Shown: piece by piece, positions 21,475 to 32,106 of the stretch
How the letters are laid out: each line of letters begins with the position of its first letter
Position numbering within the stretch: the first letter of the stretch is position 1
Assembly: GCF_040183065.1 (NCBI RefSeq)
Contig: NC_091120.1
Location: 3,327,501 to 3,391,500, forward strand
Source of the DNA: Periplaneta americana
Taxonomy: Eukaryota; Arthropoda; Insecta; Blattodea; Blattidae
DNA: 64,000 nucleotides
Direction of reading: 5' to 3'
Program-made: the position numbers and the translations under genes
Notes under the pieces: model-generated
What the model was told of the DNA's origin: nothing
What the model saw: the letters and a program-made list of their open reading frames with translations, nothing else
Database searches by the model: none

Positions 21475-21745
21475 AACTTACTTACTTACTTACTGGCTTT
21501 TAAGGAACCCGAAGGTTCATTGCCGCCCTCACATAAGCCCGTCATTGGTCCCTATCCTGAGCAAGATTAATCCAGTCTCTATCATCATATCCCACCTCCC
21601 TCAAATCCATTTTAATATTATCTTCCCATCTACGTCTCGGCCTCCCTAAAGGTCTTTTCCCCTCCGGCCTCCCAACTAACACTCTATATGCATTTCTGGA
21701 TATATCCATACGTGCTATATGCCCTGCCTATCTCAAACTTCTGGA

Positions 21746-21748
<3 letters not shown>
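21475..21748 (-). mobile_element. RTE-1 LINE, short copy
   Basis: On the minus strand this ends AMNLRV, with the (AAGT)n tail at 21475-21492, and carries only the last ~270 bp of the family (GRPRRRWEDNIKMDL region). It is directly adjacent, head to tail, to the next copy, whose tail begins at 21749. Confidence 0.85.
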
Positions 21749-21777
<29 letters not shown>

Positions 21778-22465
21778 ATTACTTACTTACTTACTTACTT
21801 ACTGGCTTTTAAGGAACCCGTAGGTTCATTGCCGCCCTCACATAAGCCCGCCAGAAGTCCCTATCCTGAGCAAGATTAATCCAGTCTCTACCATCATATC
21901 CTACCTCCCTCAAATCCATTTTAATATTATCTTCCCATCTACGTCTCGGCCTCCCTAAAGGTCTTTTTTCCTCCGGCCTCCCAACGAACACTCTATATGC
22001 ATTTGTGGATTCGCCCATACGTGCTACATACCCTGCTCATCTCAAACGTCTGGATTTAATGTTCCTAATTATGTTAGGTGAAGAATACAATGCGTGCAGT
22101 TCTGTGTTGTGTAACTTTCTCCATTCTTCTGTAACTTCATCCCTCTTAGCCCCAAATATTTTCCTAAGCACCTTATTCTCGAACACCCTTAACCTCTGTT
22201 CGTCTCTCAAAGGGACAGTTCAAGTTTCACAACCGTACACAACAACCGGTAATATAACTGTTTTATTAATTCTAACTTTCAGCTTTTTTGACAGCAGACT
22301 GCATGATAAAAGCTTCTCAACCGAATAATAACACACATTTCCCATATTTATTCTGCGTTTAATTTCCTCCCGAGTGTCGTTTATATTTGTTACTGTTGCT
22401 CCAACGTATTTGAATTTTCCACCTTTTCAAATGATAACTTTCCAGTTTTTATATTTCCTTGAGTA
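21749..22465 (-). mobile_element. RTE-1 LINE copy, 5'-truncated
   Basis: It has a long (AAGT)n tail at 21749-21802, then on the minus strand GRPRRRWEDNIKMDLREVGY and MGESTNAYRVFVG (21809-22018). Upstream and frame-broken come the LREEHRLRVFENK and [14 protein letters not shown] regions. It ends near 22465 inside the family's YLGATV segment. The surrounding sequence has CCGTTGTTA words at 21380 and, inverted, at 22700, so both LINEs may sit inside another unresolved element. Confidence 0.82.
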
Positions 22466-23220
22466 GGTTATGATACAACAACCTACAATGCAAAGAAAAA
22501 ATAAAAAAAGACGCGTGCCAACCGCCAACATTGGGTGCATTCATAAAATAAGCAATTCATTCACTGCCTTCTAGATACGTACTAAGAACACTGTTCCTAA
22601 CATAATGTTATTACCCAACGGGACTCTTAAAAGTTTTGGCAAAACACGACTTTAATAACAGTGTGTGAAAATTATTAACATCTTTTTACCTAAAGTTATT
22701 TTAACAACGGTCTCTAAAATCATGTCTAAGTTTCGTAAAACTTTCTGGAAATGAAATTTCAATTTGTAAAGATTAAAAATATTTGTTTCGCTGGTGTGAC
22801 ACAAGTTAGAATCATTTTATTTCCCATACAAAATTGCCTTGTGAAGGAACTGCTTGTAGCTTCACATCTACGTAAATGTTTGTCTTCTGAACAGAGTGTA
22901 CACTAGAAACGGGCGTAAAAGCCAACAAACTGAAACTTAATCGTGCACCAACTCATGAGAGTAAACATTTTATTGCAGAATACATTTGCAATTTCTTCTC
23001 AGACTGAACGGTTTTGGTACTCTGCACATTATAAATTATAAAATACCGCCTATTAGGCTATTCGTTCTATTTGAAATCCGTGCACAGCTTCGTCAGTAAA
23101 ACGAATGACTTTCTGAGTTAATTTAAAAGCTTTATTTCAGTCTTTAAGGCGCTTGAACAGTAAGTACACACAAATTCAAATATTTGAAAAGTATAGGCGT
23201 ACAAACATATTACACTAGAA
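22466..23220. other. No recognisable gene
   Basis: AT-rich spacer without domain-bearing frames. Confidence 0.5.
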
Positions 23221-23615
23221 CAGGCATGTCAGTTGATGCCCACAGGAGCAAGCGCGCGCTTTAGAGCTCAGGAGAGCCTGAGCGCTTTACAGCGGAAAGG
23301 AAAGAGACAGACGAAAGAGGTGGTATATGCCGCTTGGTCGAGCTATATTCAGGGATGGCCAGCACTGATTCAATGGATAAAGGGAAGAGAACTTATTAAA
23401 ACTGTATCCATGTTAATTTTTAGATTTACCTGAGAAGTATAAGTGCATTATAAGAATGTAAGTTTTAATTTTAATGCTCATTTTTCACAAGTTTGATTTT
23501 TTTATTCAAAAGAAATATTTTCTCAACTTTTCGTATAGAAAAGTGAAATTTTCAGGTATAGGTCTATTTATTTAGTAGCCTTACAGAATGTTTTCGTAAA
23601 TCTAATATAACGTAT

Positions 23616-23668
<53 letters not shown>

Positions 23669-24675
23669 TGATGATTTATTTTAGCTGGTAGAGAAGGCCG
23701 TAAGGCCTTCTCTACCACTCAACCAGCAAAAAATATATATACATATGCATGAACTTACAAAGAATTCAACAATTTCATTTAGATGAGAGTTGCATGTATA
23801 CAAGGGTTATTTACGAATTAAACAACAAAATACTATGAACTATTAATTAAACACTGAAATAAACTGTGTAGCAGAATTAAGCTAAAATATATAGAATGTA
23901 TATACGTATTACTGAAGATAGTGTATTGAAAATTTTGAAAATATTCGCACGGAAATTGTTTGTAAGGAAATGAATTAACAAAGCAACTATTGTTACATCA
24001 TAAGCAAAAGATACGTGCCCATGTGTTGTAAAAATGTCAGCTCTATAGCTTCAGCAGATTTCGAGAAAATAATATAATATTCTGATGATAGAAAGTTGCT
24101 CACAAATATCACCTTAAAAGCATAATGCGATAAGAGTTTTGTTATGTAATATTAGTTACATTTAAAACAGATAAAGTACCTAGGTAACTTTGCTTTGTAC
24201 TGTAATATTGTTTTGATTAGTTTATTGATTACTTTTGTAAGGCTAAAGATACCATCAATATAAATTCCAACTTATCATGTCATACTCAGTCTCTTTCTTT
24301 GGAATATCACTTTCTTTATGAATGATGTGTTTCATCCACTTAATACAGTATAACATTATACTACTATGGAATTTAAGTGTATATTACTTCTTAACTCTTT
24401 ATTATGTTATTAAGATTTAAAACACAAGTGCAATATTAAGAAATCAGTGTTAGTACTTTTGTTTTACAGACAATATATATAATATTAAACACAAAGAAGC
24501 CATATAAAAATAACGACATAAAATTTCACGTTCCGTTTGAAGTTTGTGCACAACTGTTTTCTTAATATAACAGGTTGCTTATTCATATACACAACCCTTC
24601 CTCTTTCCATACTTAGCACTTGCTGCCCGCGCACGACGTCAAGGTCAGAAAAATGCGCTTGCTTTGACATCACTG
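23221..24675. mobile_element. hAT-B non-autonomous element, copy 2 (inverted)
   Basis: Reverse orientation relative to copies 1 and 3. Ends CAGGCATGTCA (left) and TTTGACATCACTG (right). Flanks CACTAGAA (23213-23220) and CTCTAGAA (24676-24683) form an 8-bp target duplication with one mismatch. Interrupted at about 23605-23890 by a JOC-1 LINE; without it, roughly 1.17 kb like the other copies. An open frame at 24485-24715 recurs in decayed form in the other copies but matches no known domain. Confidence 0.85.
23605..23890 (-). mobile_element. JOC-1 LINE 3' end nested in hAT-B
   Basis: The (AAT)n tail at 23618-23668 is followed by TTTATTTTAGCTGGTAGAG, the hairpin AAGGCCGTAAGGCCTT and 3' UTR sequence that is nearly the same as 40380-40610. 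It is absent from the other hAT-B copies, so it is the later insertion. Confidence 0.8.
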
Positions 24676-24683
24676 CTCTAGAA

Positions 24684-25535
24684 CTCTTAAGGTAGGCTAC
24701 ATCTTGGCCAAACAATGAGTAGTTATTTCGTATAGTAGTACGCCTATCTCTAGATATTGTTTAGTATTAGAAATATTCCTATTGCTAGCTTTTTGTTTTA
24801 AGTATCTTTCACTTGCTTTCAGTCAAATATTTCCTAATATTCTTAGATTAAAAACAGACTAGACAAATGAATAATAAGTTCTGGAGCACTAGGAGAAAGT
24901 AGTCGATGTTTAAAATTTTCTCATCATTTTTCGGCGTTTTGAATTATAGCTTTTCCAGTTGCACATCATCTGCAAGATCTTGAATTTCATCATCATTTTG
25001 CACGGAACTTATTTCCCTAACCTGAAGAAAAAGAATGCTATGTAAACAGCACACATTTTTTCCAGTGATTCATTTTGTAAAGTTTGTAATGAAACTGTTA
25101 TTTTATGTTACTTTGCCTTACTGAAATGTGCCAAATACTAACACGTCTTTATATCTAAAAATTCACGAACTTCCATTATTTTCAAGCAGTTAAACCTAAA
25201 ATATGTTCATTTCAGTTACATAAAAGAAAGCTCATGATTCTGTATAACATTATTCCCCTTCGGAGCGACAAAACGTAATCAGCACTTGATAAATGTGATG
25301 CAGATTGAAATGGAAGCTGCAGTCTGTGTACTGACCGGTGTAATTGGCTGATTCGTTGTTACGTCACTTACAAATACAAACTCAACATTTCACAAGCACA
25401 CTTTCCTATTGAATGGACTAAGTCATGTAATTTTAGGTAGGCCTACAAATTAAGACACGTATTTCACATACAAAGTTTCAGTTTTAACTTGCTGCATCGT
25501 TGTCACGTGAATTCGTACTAATCATTTCACGTTAC
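24684..25535. other. No recognisable gene
   Basis: AT-rich, with no repeat match in the window and no coding signal. Confidence 0.5.
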
Positions 25536-26757
25536 TTACTTCCTGGCTTTTAAGGAATCCGGACGTTCATTGCCGCCCTCACATAGGCCCGCCATTGGTC
25601 CCTATTCTGAGCAAGATTAATCCATTCTCTATCATCATATCTCACCTCCCTCAAATCCATTTTAATATTATCTTCCCATCTACGTCTCCGCCTCCCTAAA
25701 GGTATTTTTTCCCTCCGGCCTCCCAACTAACACTATATGAATTTCTGGATTCGCCCATACGTGCTACATGCCCTGCCCATCTCAAACGTCTGGATTTAAT
25801 GTTCCTAATTATGTCAGGTGAAGAATACAATGCTTGCAGTTTTGTGTTGTGTAACTTTCTCCATTCTCCTGTAACTTCATCCCTTTTAGCCCCCAATATT
25901 TTCCTAAGCACCTTATTCTCAAACACCCTTAACCTATGTTCCTCTCTCAAAGTGAGAGTCCAACTTTCACAACCATAAAGAACAACCAGTAATATTACTG
26001 TTTTATAAATTCTAACTTTCATATTTTTTGACAGCAGACTGGATGATAATTATTCTGTGTTTAATTTCCTCCCGAATATCATTTATATTTGTTACTGTTG
26101 CTCCAAGATATTGGAACTTCTCCACCTCTTCAAAAGATAAATTTCTAATTTTTATATTTCCATTTCGTACAATATTCTTGTCACGAGACATAATCATATA
26201 CTTTGTCTTTTCGGGATTTACTTCCAAACCTATCTCTTTACTTGCTTCCTGTAAAATTCCCGTGCTTTCCCTAATCGTTTGTGGATTTTCTCCCAACATA
26301 TTCACGTCATCCGCATAGACAAGCAGCTGATGTAACCCATTCAATTCCAAACCCTCTCTGCTATCCAGAACTTTCCTAATGGCATACTCTAGAGCAAAGT
26401 TAAAAAGTAAAGGTGATAGTGCATCTCCTTGCTTTAGCCCGCAGTGTATTGGAAACGCATCTGACAGAAACTGACCTATACGAACTCAGCTATACGTTTC
26501 ACTGATACACATTTTAATTAATCGAACTAGTTTCTTGGGAATACCAAATTCAATAAGAATATCATATAAAACTTCTCTCTTAACCGAGTCATATGCCTTT
26601 TTGAAATCTATTAATAACTGATGCACTGTACCCTTCTACTCCCATTTTTTCTCCATTATCTGTCGAGTACAAAATATCTGGTCAATAGTTGATCTATTAC
26701 GCGTAAAATCACACTGATGATACCCAATAATTTCATCTACATATGGAGTTACTTCCT
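25536..26757 (-). mobile_element. RTE-1 LINE copy C3 (first unit of tandem array)
   Basis: On the minus strand the reading runs from a KREVLYDILIEFGIPKKLVR segment and a premature stop after ISETYS, through [19 protein letters not shown] and [17 protein letters not shown] (catalytic YADD of the palm), to [15 protein letters not shown] and [13 protein letters not shown]. Then comes a ~47-bp deletion after EEIKHRI, and KTVILLVVLYGCESWTLTLR to GHVARMGESRN. Several frames (26012-26350, 25696-26022) are needed. The endonuclease domain is truncated away. The 5' end, ...CATATGGAGTTACT, is the same as in the next copy. Confidence 0.88.
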
Positions 26758-27978
26758 TACAAATGGCTTTTAAGGAACCCGAAGGTTCATTGCCGCCCTC
26801 ACATAAGCCCGCCAGCGGTCCGTATCCTGTGCAAGATTAATCCAGTCTCTATCATCATACCCCACCTCCCTCAAATCCATTTTAATATTATCCTCCCATC
26901 TACGTCTCGGCCTCCCTAAAGGTCTTTTTCCGTCCGGTCTCCCAACTAACACTCTATATGCATTTCTGGATTCGCCCATACGTGCTACATGCCCTGCACA
27001 TCTCAAACGTCTGGATTTAATGTTCCTAATTATGTCAGGTGAAGAATATAATGCATGCGGTTCTGTGTTGTGTAACTTTCTCCATTCTCCTGTAACTTCA
27101 TCCCTCTTAGCCCCAAATATTTTCCTAAGCACCTTATTCTCAAATACCCTTAACCTATGTTCCTCTCTCAAAGTGAGAGTCCAAGTTTCACAACCATAAC
27201 GAACAACCGGTAATATAACTGTTTTATAAATTCAAACTTTCAGATTTTTTGACAGCAGACTGGATGATAATTATTCTGTGTTTAATTTCCTCCCGAATAT
27301 CATTTATATTTGTTACTGTTGCTCCAAGATATTGGAACTTCTCCACCTCTTCAAAAGATAAATTTCCAGTTTTTATATTTCCATTTCGTACAATATTCTT
27401 GTCACGAGACATAATCATATACTTTGTCTTTTCGGGATTTCCTTCCAAACCTATCTCTTTACTTGCTTCCAGTAAAATTCACGTGTTTTCCCTAATCGTT
27501 TGTGTATTTTCTCCTAACATATTCACGTCATCCGCATAAACAAGCAGCTGATGTAACCCATTCAATTCCAAACCCTCTCTGTTATCCAGGACATTCCTAA
27601 TGGCATACTCTAGAGCAAAGTTAAAAAGTAAAGGTGATAGTGCATCTCCTTGCTTTAGCCCGCAGTGTATTGGAAACGCATCTGACACAAAAATGACCTA
27701 TACGAACTCTGCTATACGTTTCACTGAGACACATTTTAATTAATCGAACTAGTTTCTTGGGAATACCAAATTCAATAAGAATAGCATATAAAACTTCTCT
27801 CTTAACCGAGTCATATGCCTTCTTTGAAATCTATGAATAACTGATGCATTGTACCCATATACTCCCATTTTTCTCCATTATCTGTCGAATACAAAATATC
27901 TGGTCAATAGTTGATCTATTACGCCTAAAACCACACTGATGATACCCAATAATTTCATCTACATATGGAGTTACTTAA
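26758..27978 (-). mobile_element. RTE-1 LINE copy C4 (second unit)
   Basis: Colinear with C3, including the same ~47-bp deletion (at about 27270; C3 at about 26050) and the same 5' breakpoint ...CATATGGAGTTACT. Minus-strand frames: [20 protein letters not shown] with [13 protein letters not shown] (27479-27688), [12 protein letters not shown] to EEIKHRI (27224-27448), and MREEHRLRVFENK to AMNLRVP (26770-27171). The unit begins ACAAATGGCTTTTAAGGAAC instead of the usual ACTTACTGGCTTTTAAGG. Confidence 0.88.
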
Positions 27979-28663
27979 TTACTTACAAATGGCTTTTATG
28001 GAACCCGAAGGTTCATTGCCGCCCTCACATAAGCCCGCCATCGGTCCCTATCCTGTGCAAGATTAATCCAGTCTCTATCATCATACCCCACCTCCCTCAA
28101 ATCCATTTTAATATTATCCTCCCATCTACGTCTCGGCCTCCCTAAAGTCTTTTTCCCTCCGGTATCCCAACTAACACTCTATATGCATTTCTGGATTCGC
28201 CCATACGTGCTACATGCCCTGCCCATCTCAAACGTCTGGATTTAGTGTTCCTAATTATGTCAGGTGAAGAATATAATGCGTGCAGTTCTGTGTTGTGTAA
28301 CTTTCTCCATTCTCCTGTAACTTCATCCCGCTTAGCCCCAAATGTTTTCCTAAGCATCTTATTCTCAAACACCCTTAACCTATGTTCCTCTCTCAAAGTG
28401 AGAGTCCAAGTTTCACAACCATACAGAACAACCGGTAATATAACTGTTTTATAAATTCTAACTTTCAGATTTTTTGACAGCAGACTGGATGATAAAAGCT
28501 TCTCAAGCGAATAATAACAGGCATTTCCCATATTTATTCTATGTTTAATTTCCTCTCGAGTATCATTTATATTTGTTACTGTTGCTCCAAGATGTTTGAA
28601 CTTCTCCACCTCTTCAAAAGATAAATTTCCAATTTTTATATTTCCATTTCGTACAATATTACG
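27979..28663 (-). mobile_element. RTE-1 LINE copy C5 (third unit, truncated)
   Basis: It shares the unusual start ACAAATGGCTTTT with C4 but lacks the 47-bp deletion, so EEIKHRINMGNACYYSLEKL is intact here. The long frame 28142-28609 runs from [16 protein letters not shown] to MGESRNAYRVLVG. Its end sequence is shifted by a one-base loss near 28147. It is 5'-truncated at about 28663. Confidence 0.87.
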
Positions 28664-29336
28664 TGATCCTTATTATATATTATTCGTACTTTTTTGTTCA
28701 TATCTTGTAGTGCGAGTTCAGTATTTGTTGTGACATTCTGGACGCCACAATGTGCCGTGCTGGATTAATTGCGGCCACACAGTCCAATGGGTGCGGCCCT
28801 CACGTCCGCTTGATTGCCTCGGCCCGTTCGTCCGAGTGAAGCGTCAGCAAGTGCCTTAAAGTTTAACAGCTTGAAAGAATTGCTAGGCAGAAGAAAGACG
28901 TTAGTCCTTATTACACTGGCAATGTGTGGCAAACAAGCGACAGTCGCGGATTTGGTCTCCTTGCCTTCCACATAGCTGCTGTCTTGAAGTTATGGCGGCT
29001 TGTCTGAAGCATGTGCTGCAACGATCTTCCTACGCTCATAGGAAACTATTTTCAGCTTCTTTGAGCACTTCTTCCACTGCCTGATTTCAAGATAAGAGAA
29101 GGAGAAATGTTATTTCTACCAATACAGTACAGTACGTTGTCTTCAGTTACGATCCACACAAGCTGTGCTTTTCGAATTGCACCCGGGCTGCTGTTTATTT
29201 CTGGTTCAGATACGCGCCGGCACAGTCGGTATCACGAAATAGTTTATTTGCCTTTACTGTTTGTGTATCGGTATGAACTGGTATCCACGTTCATATAACT
29301 GCTACCCATAATCTGCCTATGTGTTGCATCGTGTTT
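28664..29336. other. Apparently single-copy DNA
   Basis: No repeat match in the window. 28740-29050 is GC-richer (TGCGGCCCTCACGTCCGCTT, CGGCCCGTTCGTCCGAGTGA). No convincing coding frame or RNA gene. Confidence 0.45.
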
Positions 29337-29556
29337 CTTATAACTAGGGACCGGATTTTTATGTAATATCAAGGTGTAAAATATGTACATATTGTAACTT
29401 TTCTAAAAACAATAATGTAATTTTATTAATTTCAAAGGCATATTGGTTCCGTTAAGTTCAATATTACCTGAAAAATGAGTTCTATTCAGTCAATACTTAA
29501 CATAAACACAATAAAACATGTTATAATAACATTTACACAGATTTAAAAACAAACGT

Positions 29557-29584
29557 TTTCGCCAATTTTGATTGGCATCTTCAG
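29557..29584 (-). ncRNA. Hammerhead-ribozyme-like core, left arm of PLE-3
   Basis: On the minus strand: CTGAAGA, hairpin TGCCAATCAAAATTGGC (six pairs around a CAAA-type loop), then GAAA. This fits the hammerhead core CUGANGA - stem II - GAAA. The following AACGTTTGTT can form a very short stem III. No convincing stem I was found by eye. Confidence 0.42.
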
Positions 29585-29825
29585 GTCGTGTAGGTCGAAT
29601 GGAACATGTTATAAAAAAATTGAACACTTGGTATATGACGTTAAAAACCAAAGTTACAACTGTAATATCACTTAAAAACAGACAGTGATTCTTCACACAT
29701 CGTGGAGGCTTTTTGCTATATTCTATTCTCTGTTTTTAAGTGATATTACAGTTGTAACTTTGGTTTTTAACGTCATATACCAAGTGTTCAATTTTTTATA
29801 ACATGTTCCATTCGACCTACACGAC

Positions 29826-29853
29826 CTGAAGATGCCAATCAAAATTGGCGAAA
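29826..29853 (+). ncRNA. Hammerhead-ribozyme-like core, right arm of PLE-3
   Basis: Mirror of 29557-29584 with the same core and stem II (GCCAAT / ATTGGC). Both arms keep the core unchanged. Confidence 0.42.
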
Positions 29854-29950
29854 ACGTTTGTTTTTAAATCTGTGTAAATGTTATAACATGTTTCATTGTG
29901 TTTTATGTCAAGTATTGACTGAATAGAACTCATTTTTCAAGTAATTTTAT

Positions 29951-30673
29951 TGTTTCAACAATAGTCACTTTATAAATTAGTTTAAATACTCCCGTCAACA
30001 ATGGGATTTCCACTCCACACAGCAATACAGTATTCGTTATTGCACTCCACAGACGACAATGACAATTTACTTGGATTATTGAGAACAACAATGTACTGCT
30101 AATCTTAACTAATGTTCACAAGACACTATTTACAACACAGAACTGTCAGTTCGTTTGCCTTGGTTAGTTCTTCTAGCTCAGTCACTCGAGTTCACAGTAT
30201 CTCGAACCCCAGACCTTCAGAGATAGTCCACTGAACTTCGAACTCAGGTCCCCCAACTGCGGTCCACTGCACTCGAACTCAGGACTTCGGACGCTCACAC
30301 AGCTGCGGACACACTCAAGTCGAACTCCGGTCTCGAAGCTGGCTTCACTGCTACACAAGACTGGCTGGCTTGCTGTCCACCGACAACAACAACAACAACT
30401 GCTCTCAGCTCAATTGCCTCTCTTCTTTTATAACCAAACCATAGTTTCGGGAAAGTACGATGCTGGAAATTTCTACGGATGTCCAGAAGATGGCACCTTC
30501 CGAATTCTCTGGATTTCTCCCCTCTCTGCCGCGGTCGCCGTCTCTCCTCTCCTCTCTACGCCACAGCACATGCCCCAGGAAGCAGATGCGCGCGCAACTT
30601 CATTTGCCGCGCCGAACCACGGCCGAATTTGCCCTCCTTCTGCCGGTCGTGAGATCGTATCCCGGCTGTCACA
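29951..30673 (-). mobile_element. Solo LTR of an LTR retrotransposon
   Basis: Read on the minus strand the segment starts TGTGACAGCCGGGATACGAT and ends ATTGTTGAAACA, i.e. it is bounded by TG...CA. It has a GC-rich U3-like first half, a TATA box (GTTATAAAAGAAG) and a downstream R/U5-like half. At 723 bp it is the size of a Gypsy- or BEL-type LTR. No internal gag-pol and no second LTR are present, so it probably arose by recombination between LTRs. A target duplication is not evident. Confidence 0.65.
30422..30434 (-). promoter_or_regulatory. LTR TATA box
   Basis: TTATAAAAGAAGA on the minus strand, preceding a GAGCTGAGAGCAGTTG stretch where transcription of such LTRs usually starts. Inferred from position within the LTR. 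Confidence 0.5.
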
Positions 30674-30734
30674 ATATTTATGTAAGAAATAAGCTGAATA
30701 TGTACCAAAATATGTAAAATCATAAAAATATTTA

Positions 30735-30911
30735 GTATCAATATCTGCCAGGTATAGGATAGGTAAGACTCTCCAGTTGTGATTCCATAGAGCACCCGAC
30801 TTTTTTACCGCACACTTGACACATTACTATTTTTCCATCTGTAGTGAAAGCTTCGTCCATCGCAATCCATGATTTTATTTTTGTCGTTGAGGTTGAAGAT
30901 ACAGAGGTCAT
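30735..30911 (-). pseudogene. hAT-A transposase N-terminus with BED-type zinc finger
   Basis: Minus-strand frame from the ATG at 30911: a lead of about 14 residues, then DEAFTTDGKIVMCQVCGKK, VGCSMESQLES and a stop after GRY. The C-x2-C and the 'S-x-L' helix start fit a BED finger cut off before its His pair. Compared with 1-177 this copy keeps the frame longer. Confidence 0.5.
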
Positions 30912-31814
30912 TTTAGTTAGTTAAAAACAATAGATAAACTCACTTGCACTTTATACTGTAGATACTAAAACTAGAGAACTGAGTGAAATGAATGACACAA
31001 CAGTACTGCAAGCACTATTTCGCTTTACTGGATTAGGAGAAAATAAGAGGAGATGTTTGACACATGCATTTTAGCTGCTCCCTGTAAGAAACAAAGTACC
31101 TTTTAAAACCTCAAACTACAGGTGTTTACAAACTGTTGTTTGAAAAGTGACATTCCTGTCTCATTCAGAAGGATAGGTTTAATCCAGCAGAGGACCATAT
31201 TTTCTAATTGCTCGTAAAATGTCATTTCCTTATAGATCTACTAAATTTAAAGTAAAGAGGTCAAGAAATAACCTGAAAAGGTATTTATTTTAATCTTTCA
31301 ACATATTTTCGGTTTGTTCATTTACTCTAGCTTCTTTTCAAAAGTCGGCTACTTTATTAAGACTCATGTCAGACTTGACACGGGTTTTCCATGGAGAGAT
31401 TAGGAAGAGGGTGGGTAAGGTTGCAAATTGCATGGGAACGACTTAGGTTTTTAAATCTGTATATTTCAAATTGTAAACTTCCCCAGCAGAAGTTTCTTTT
31501 TTTCCTTTTAGAGAAGTAAAAATGAATAAAACCCCTAAATATGTAGATTTATGTAAAGCCATAATATGTAATGTGGGGTAAATATGTAAAAATATGTAGT
31601 ATCAAATTTTAATATATTAATGGTAATTACAAGATTCGCAAAGATTTCTTATTTATATAGGTTAGGTTGAAAGGAATATAATATGTTATTACATAAAAAT
31701 CCGGTCCGTACTTATAACATACCACCAATCCATTCACCATGATTGTAGATCGGGACCGTTAGGCATCATTTTCAAACATGTTTAAATTTTACAAATCTGA
31801 CTTTTATAGCTCCG

Positions 31815-31870
31815 TGTAAAGCTGACTTGAATAATTTTTCCTTTGAAATATTTCAAGTCAGCTTTACCTG
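31815..31870. repeat. Short perfect hairpin
   Basis: GTAAAGCTGACTTGAA and TTCAAGTCAGCTTTAC face each other across about 22 bp. A related, decayed sequence lies at 35965-36012 (TTCAAGTCTGCTTGACAGAG). Confidence 0.7.
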
Positions 31871-32031
31871 AAAGCCAAATTGGTAAAATACACGTTTAAT
31901 GTTCGTTAACAAAAACCAATACATCTAAGTCACACAATATAGTGTACACTCGATATTGGGTGTCTGATGCCTTGTCAACCCACTTGAGGTATGTCGATAA
32001 AAAGGCAATAATTGAGCCGGCGTCTGGTAAA

Positions 32032-32106
32032 GTTCCTGGTTAGCTCAGTCGGTAGAGCGTTGGCACGCTCAGCTGAAGGTCCCGGATTCGATGCCCGGCC
32101 CGGAAC
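32032..32106 (+). tRNA. tRNA-like SINE head (not a functional tRNA)
   Basis: It folds as a near-cloverleaf: acceptor GTTCCTG / CCGGAAC region with one mismatch, D arm GCTC/GAGC, anticodon stem TTGGC/GCTGA with a 7-nt loop ACGCTCA (GCT in anticodon position), T arm CCGGA/CCCGG with a mismatch. Position 33 is C instead of the invariant T. The fold defects and its place at the start of a SINE argue against a working tRNA gene. Confidence 0.35.

Larger units (their letters stand above)
29463..29945. mobile_element. Inverted pair of Penelope-like 3' ends (PLE-3)
   Basis: Two ~220-bp arms, 29463-29682 and 29731-29945, are near-perfect reverse complements around a ~48-bp loop. Each arm, read outward, contains ACCTGAAGATGCC, AATTGGCGAAAACGTTTG and TTTTTAAATCTGTG: the layout of the 3' ends of PLE-1 and PLE-2. 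Penelope-like elements are known for inverted or tandem terminal copies (pLTRs). No coding sequence remains, so family assignment is by analogy. Confidence 0.55.
29345..31710 (-). mobile_element. hAT-A element, complete copy with nested insertions
   Basis: Termini TAGGGACCGGATTTTTATG (29345) and the complement of TACGGACCGGATTTTTATG (ending 31710) match over 23 bp with one difference. A perfect 8-bp target duplication CTTATAAC flanks it (29337-29344, 31711-31718). Inside are an inverted Penelope pair (29463-29945), a solo LTR (29951-30673) and the same right-hand region as 1-1225. Only an N-terminal zinc-finger piece of a transposase remains. Confidence 0.92.

Noticed and set aside
21380..22710. 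A MITE bounded by CCGTTGTTA words enclosing two RTE-1 copies
   Set aside because: Inverted similarity is only about 10 bp and no target duplication was found; boundaries would be guesswork.
25696..28609. RTE-1 frames as functional reverse transcriptase genes
   Set aside because: YADD is present, but the endonuclease is missing and each copy needs several frames; they are 5'-truncated relics.
30414..30795. Three overlapping open frames of 79-92 codons
   Set aside because: They lie inside the GC-rich part of the solo LTR and have no protein similarity that can be seen.
32032..32106. Functional tRNA-Ser(GCT) gene
   Set aside because: The cloverleaf has mismatches in acceptor and T stems and lacks the invariant T33; it forms the head of a SINE whose tail recurs elsewhere.
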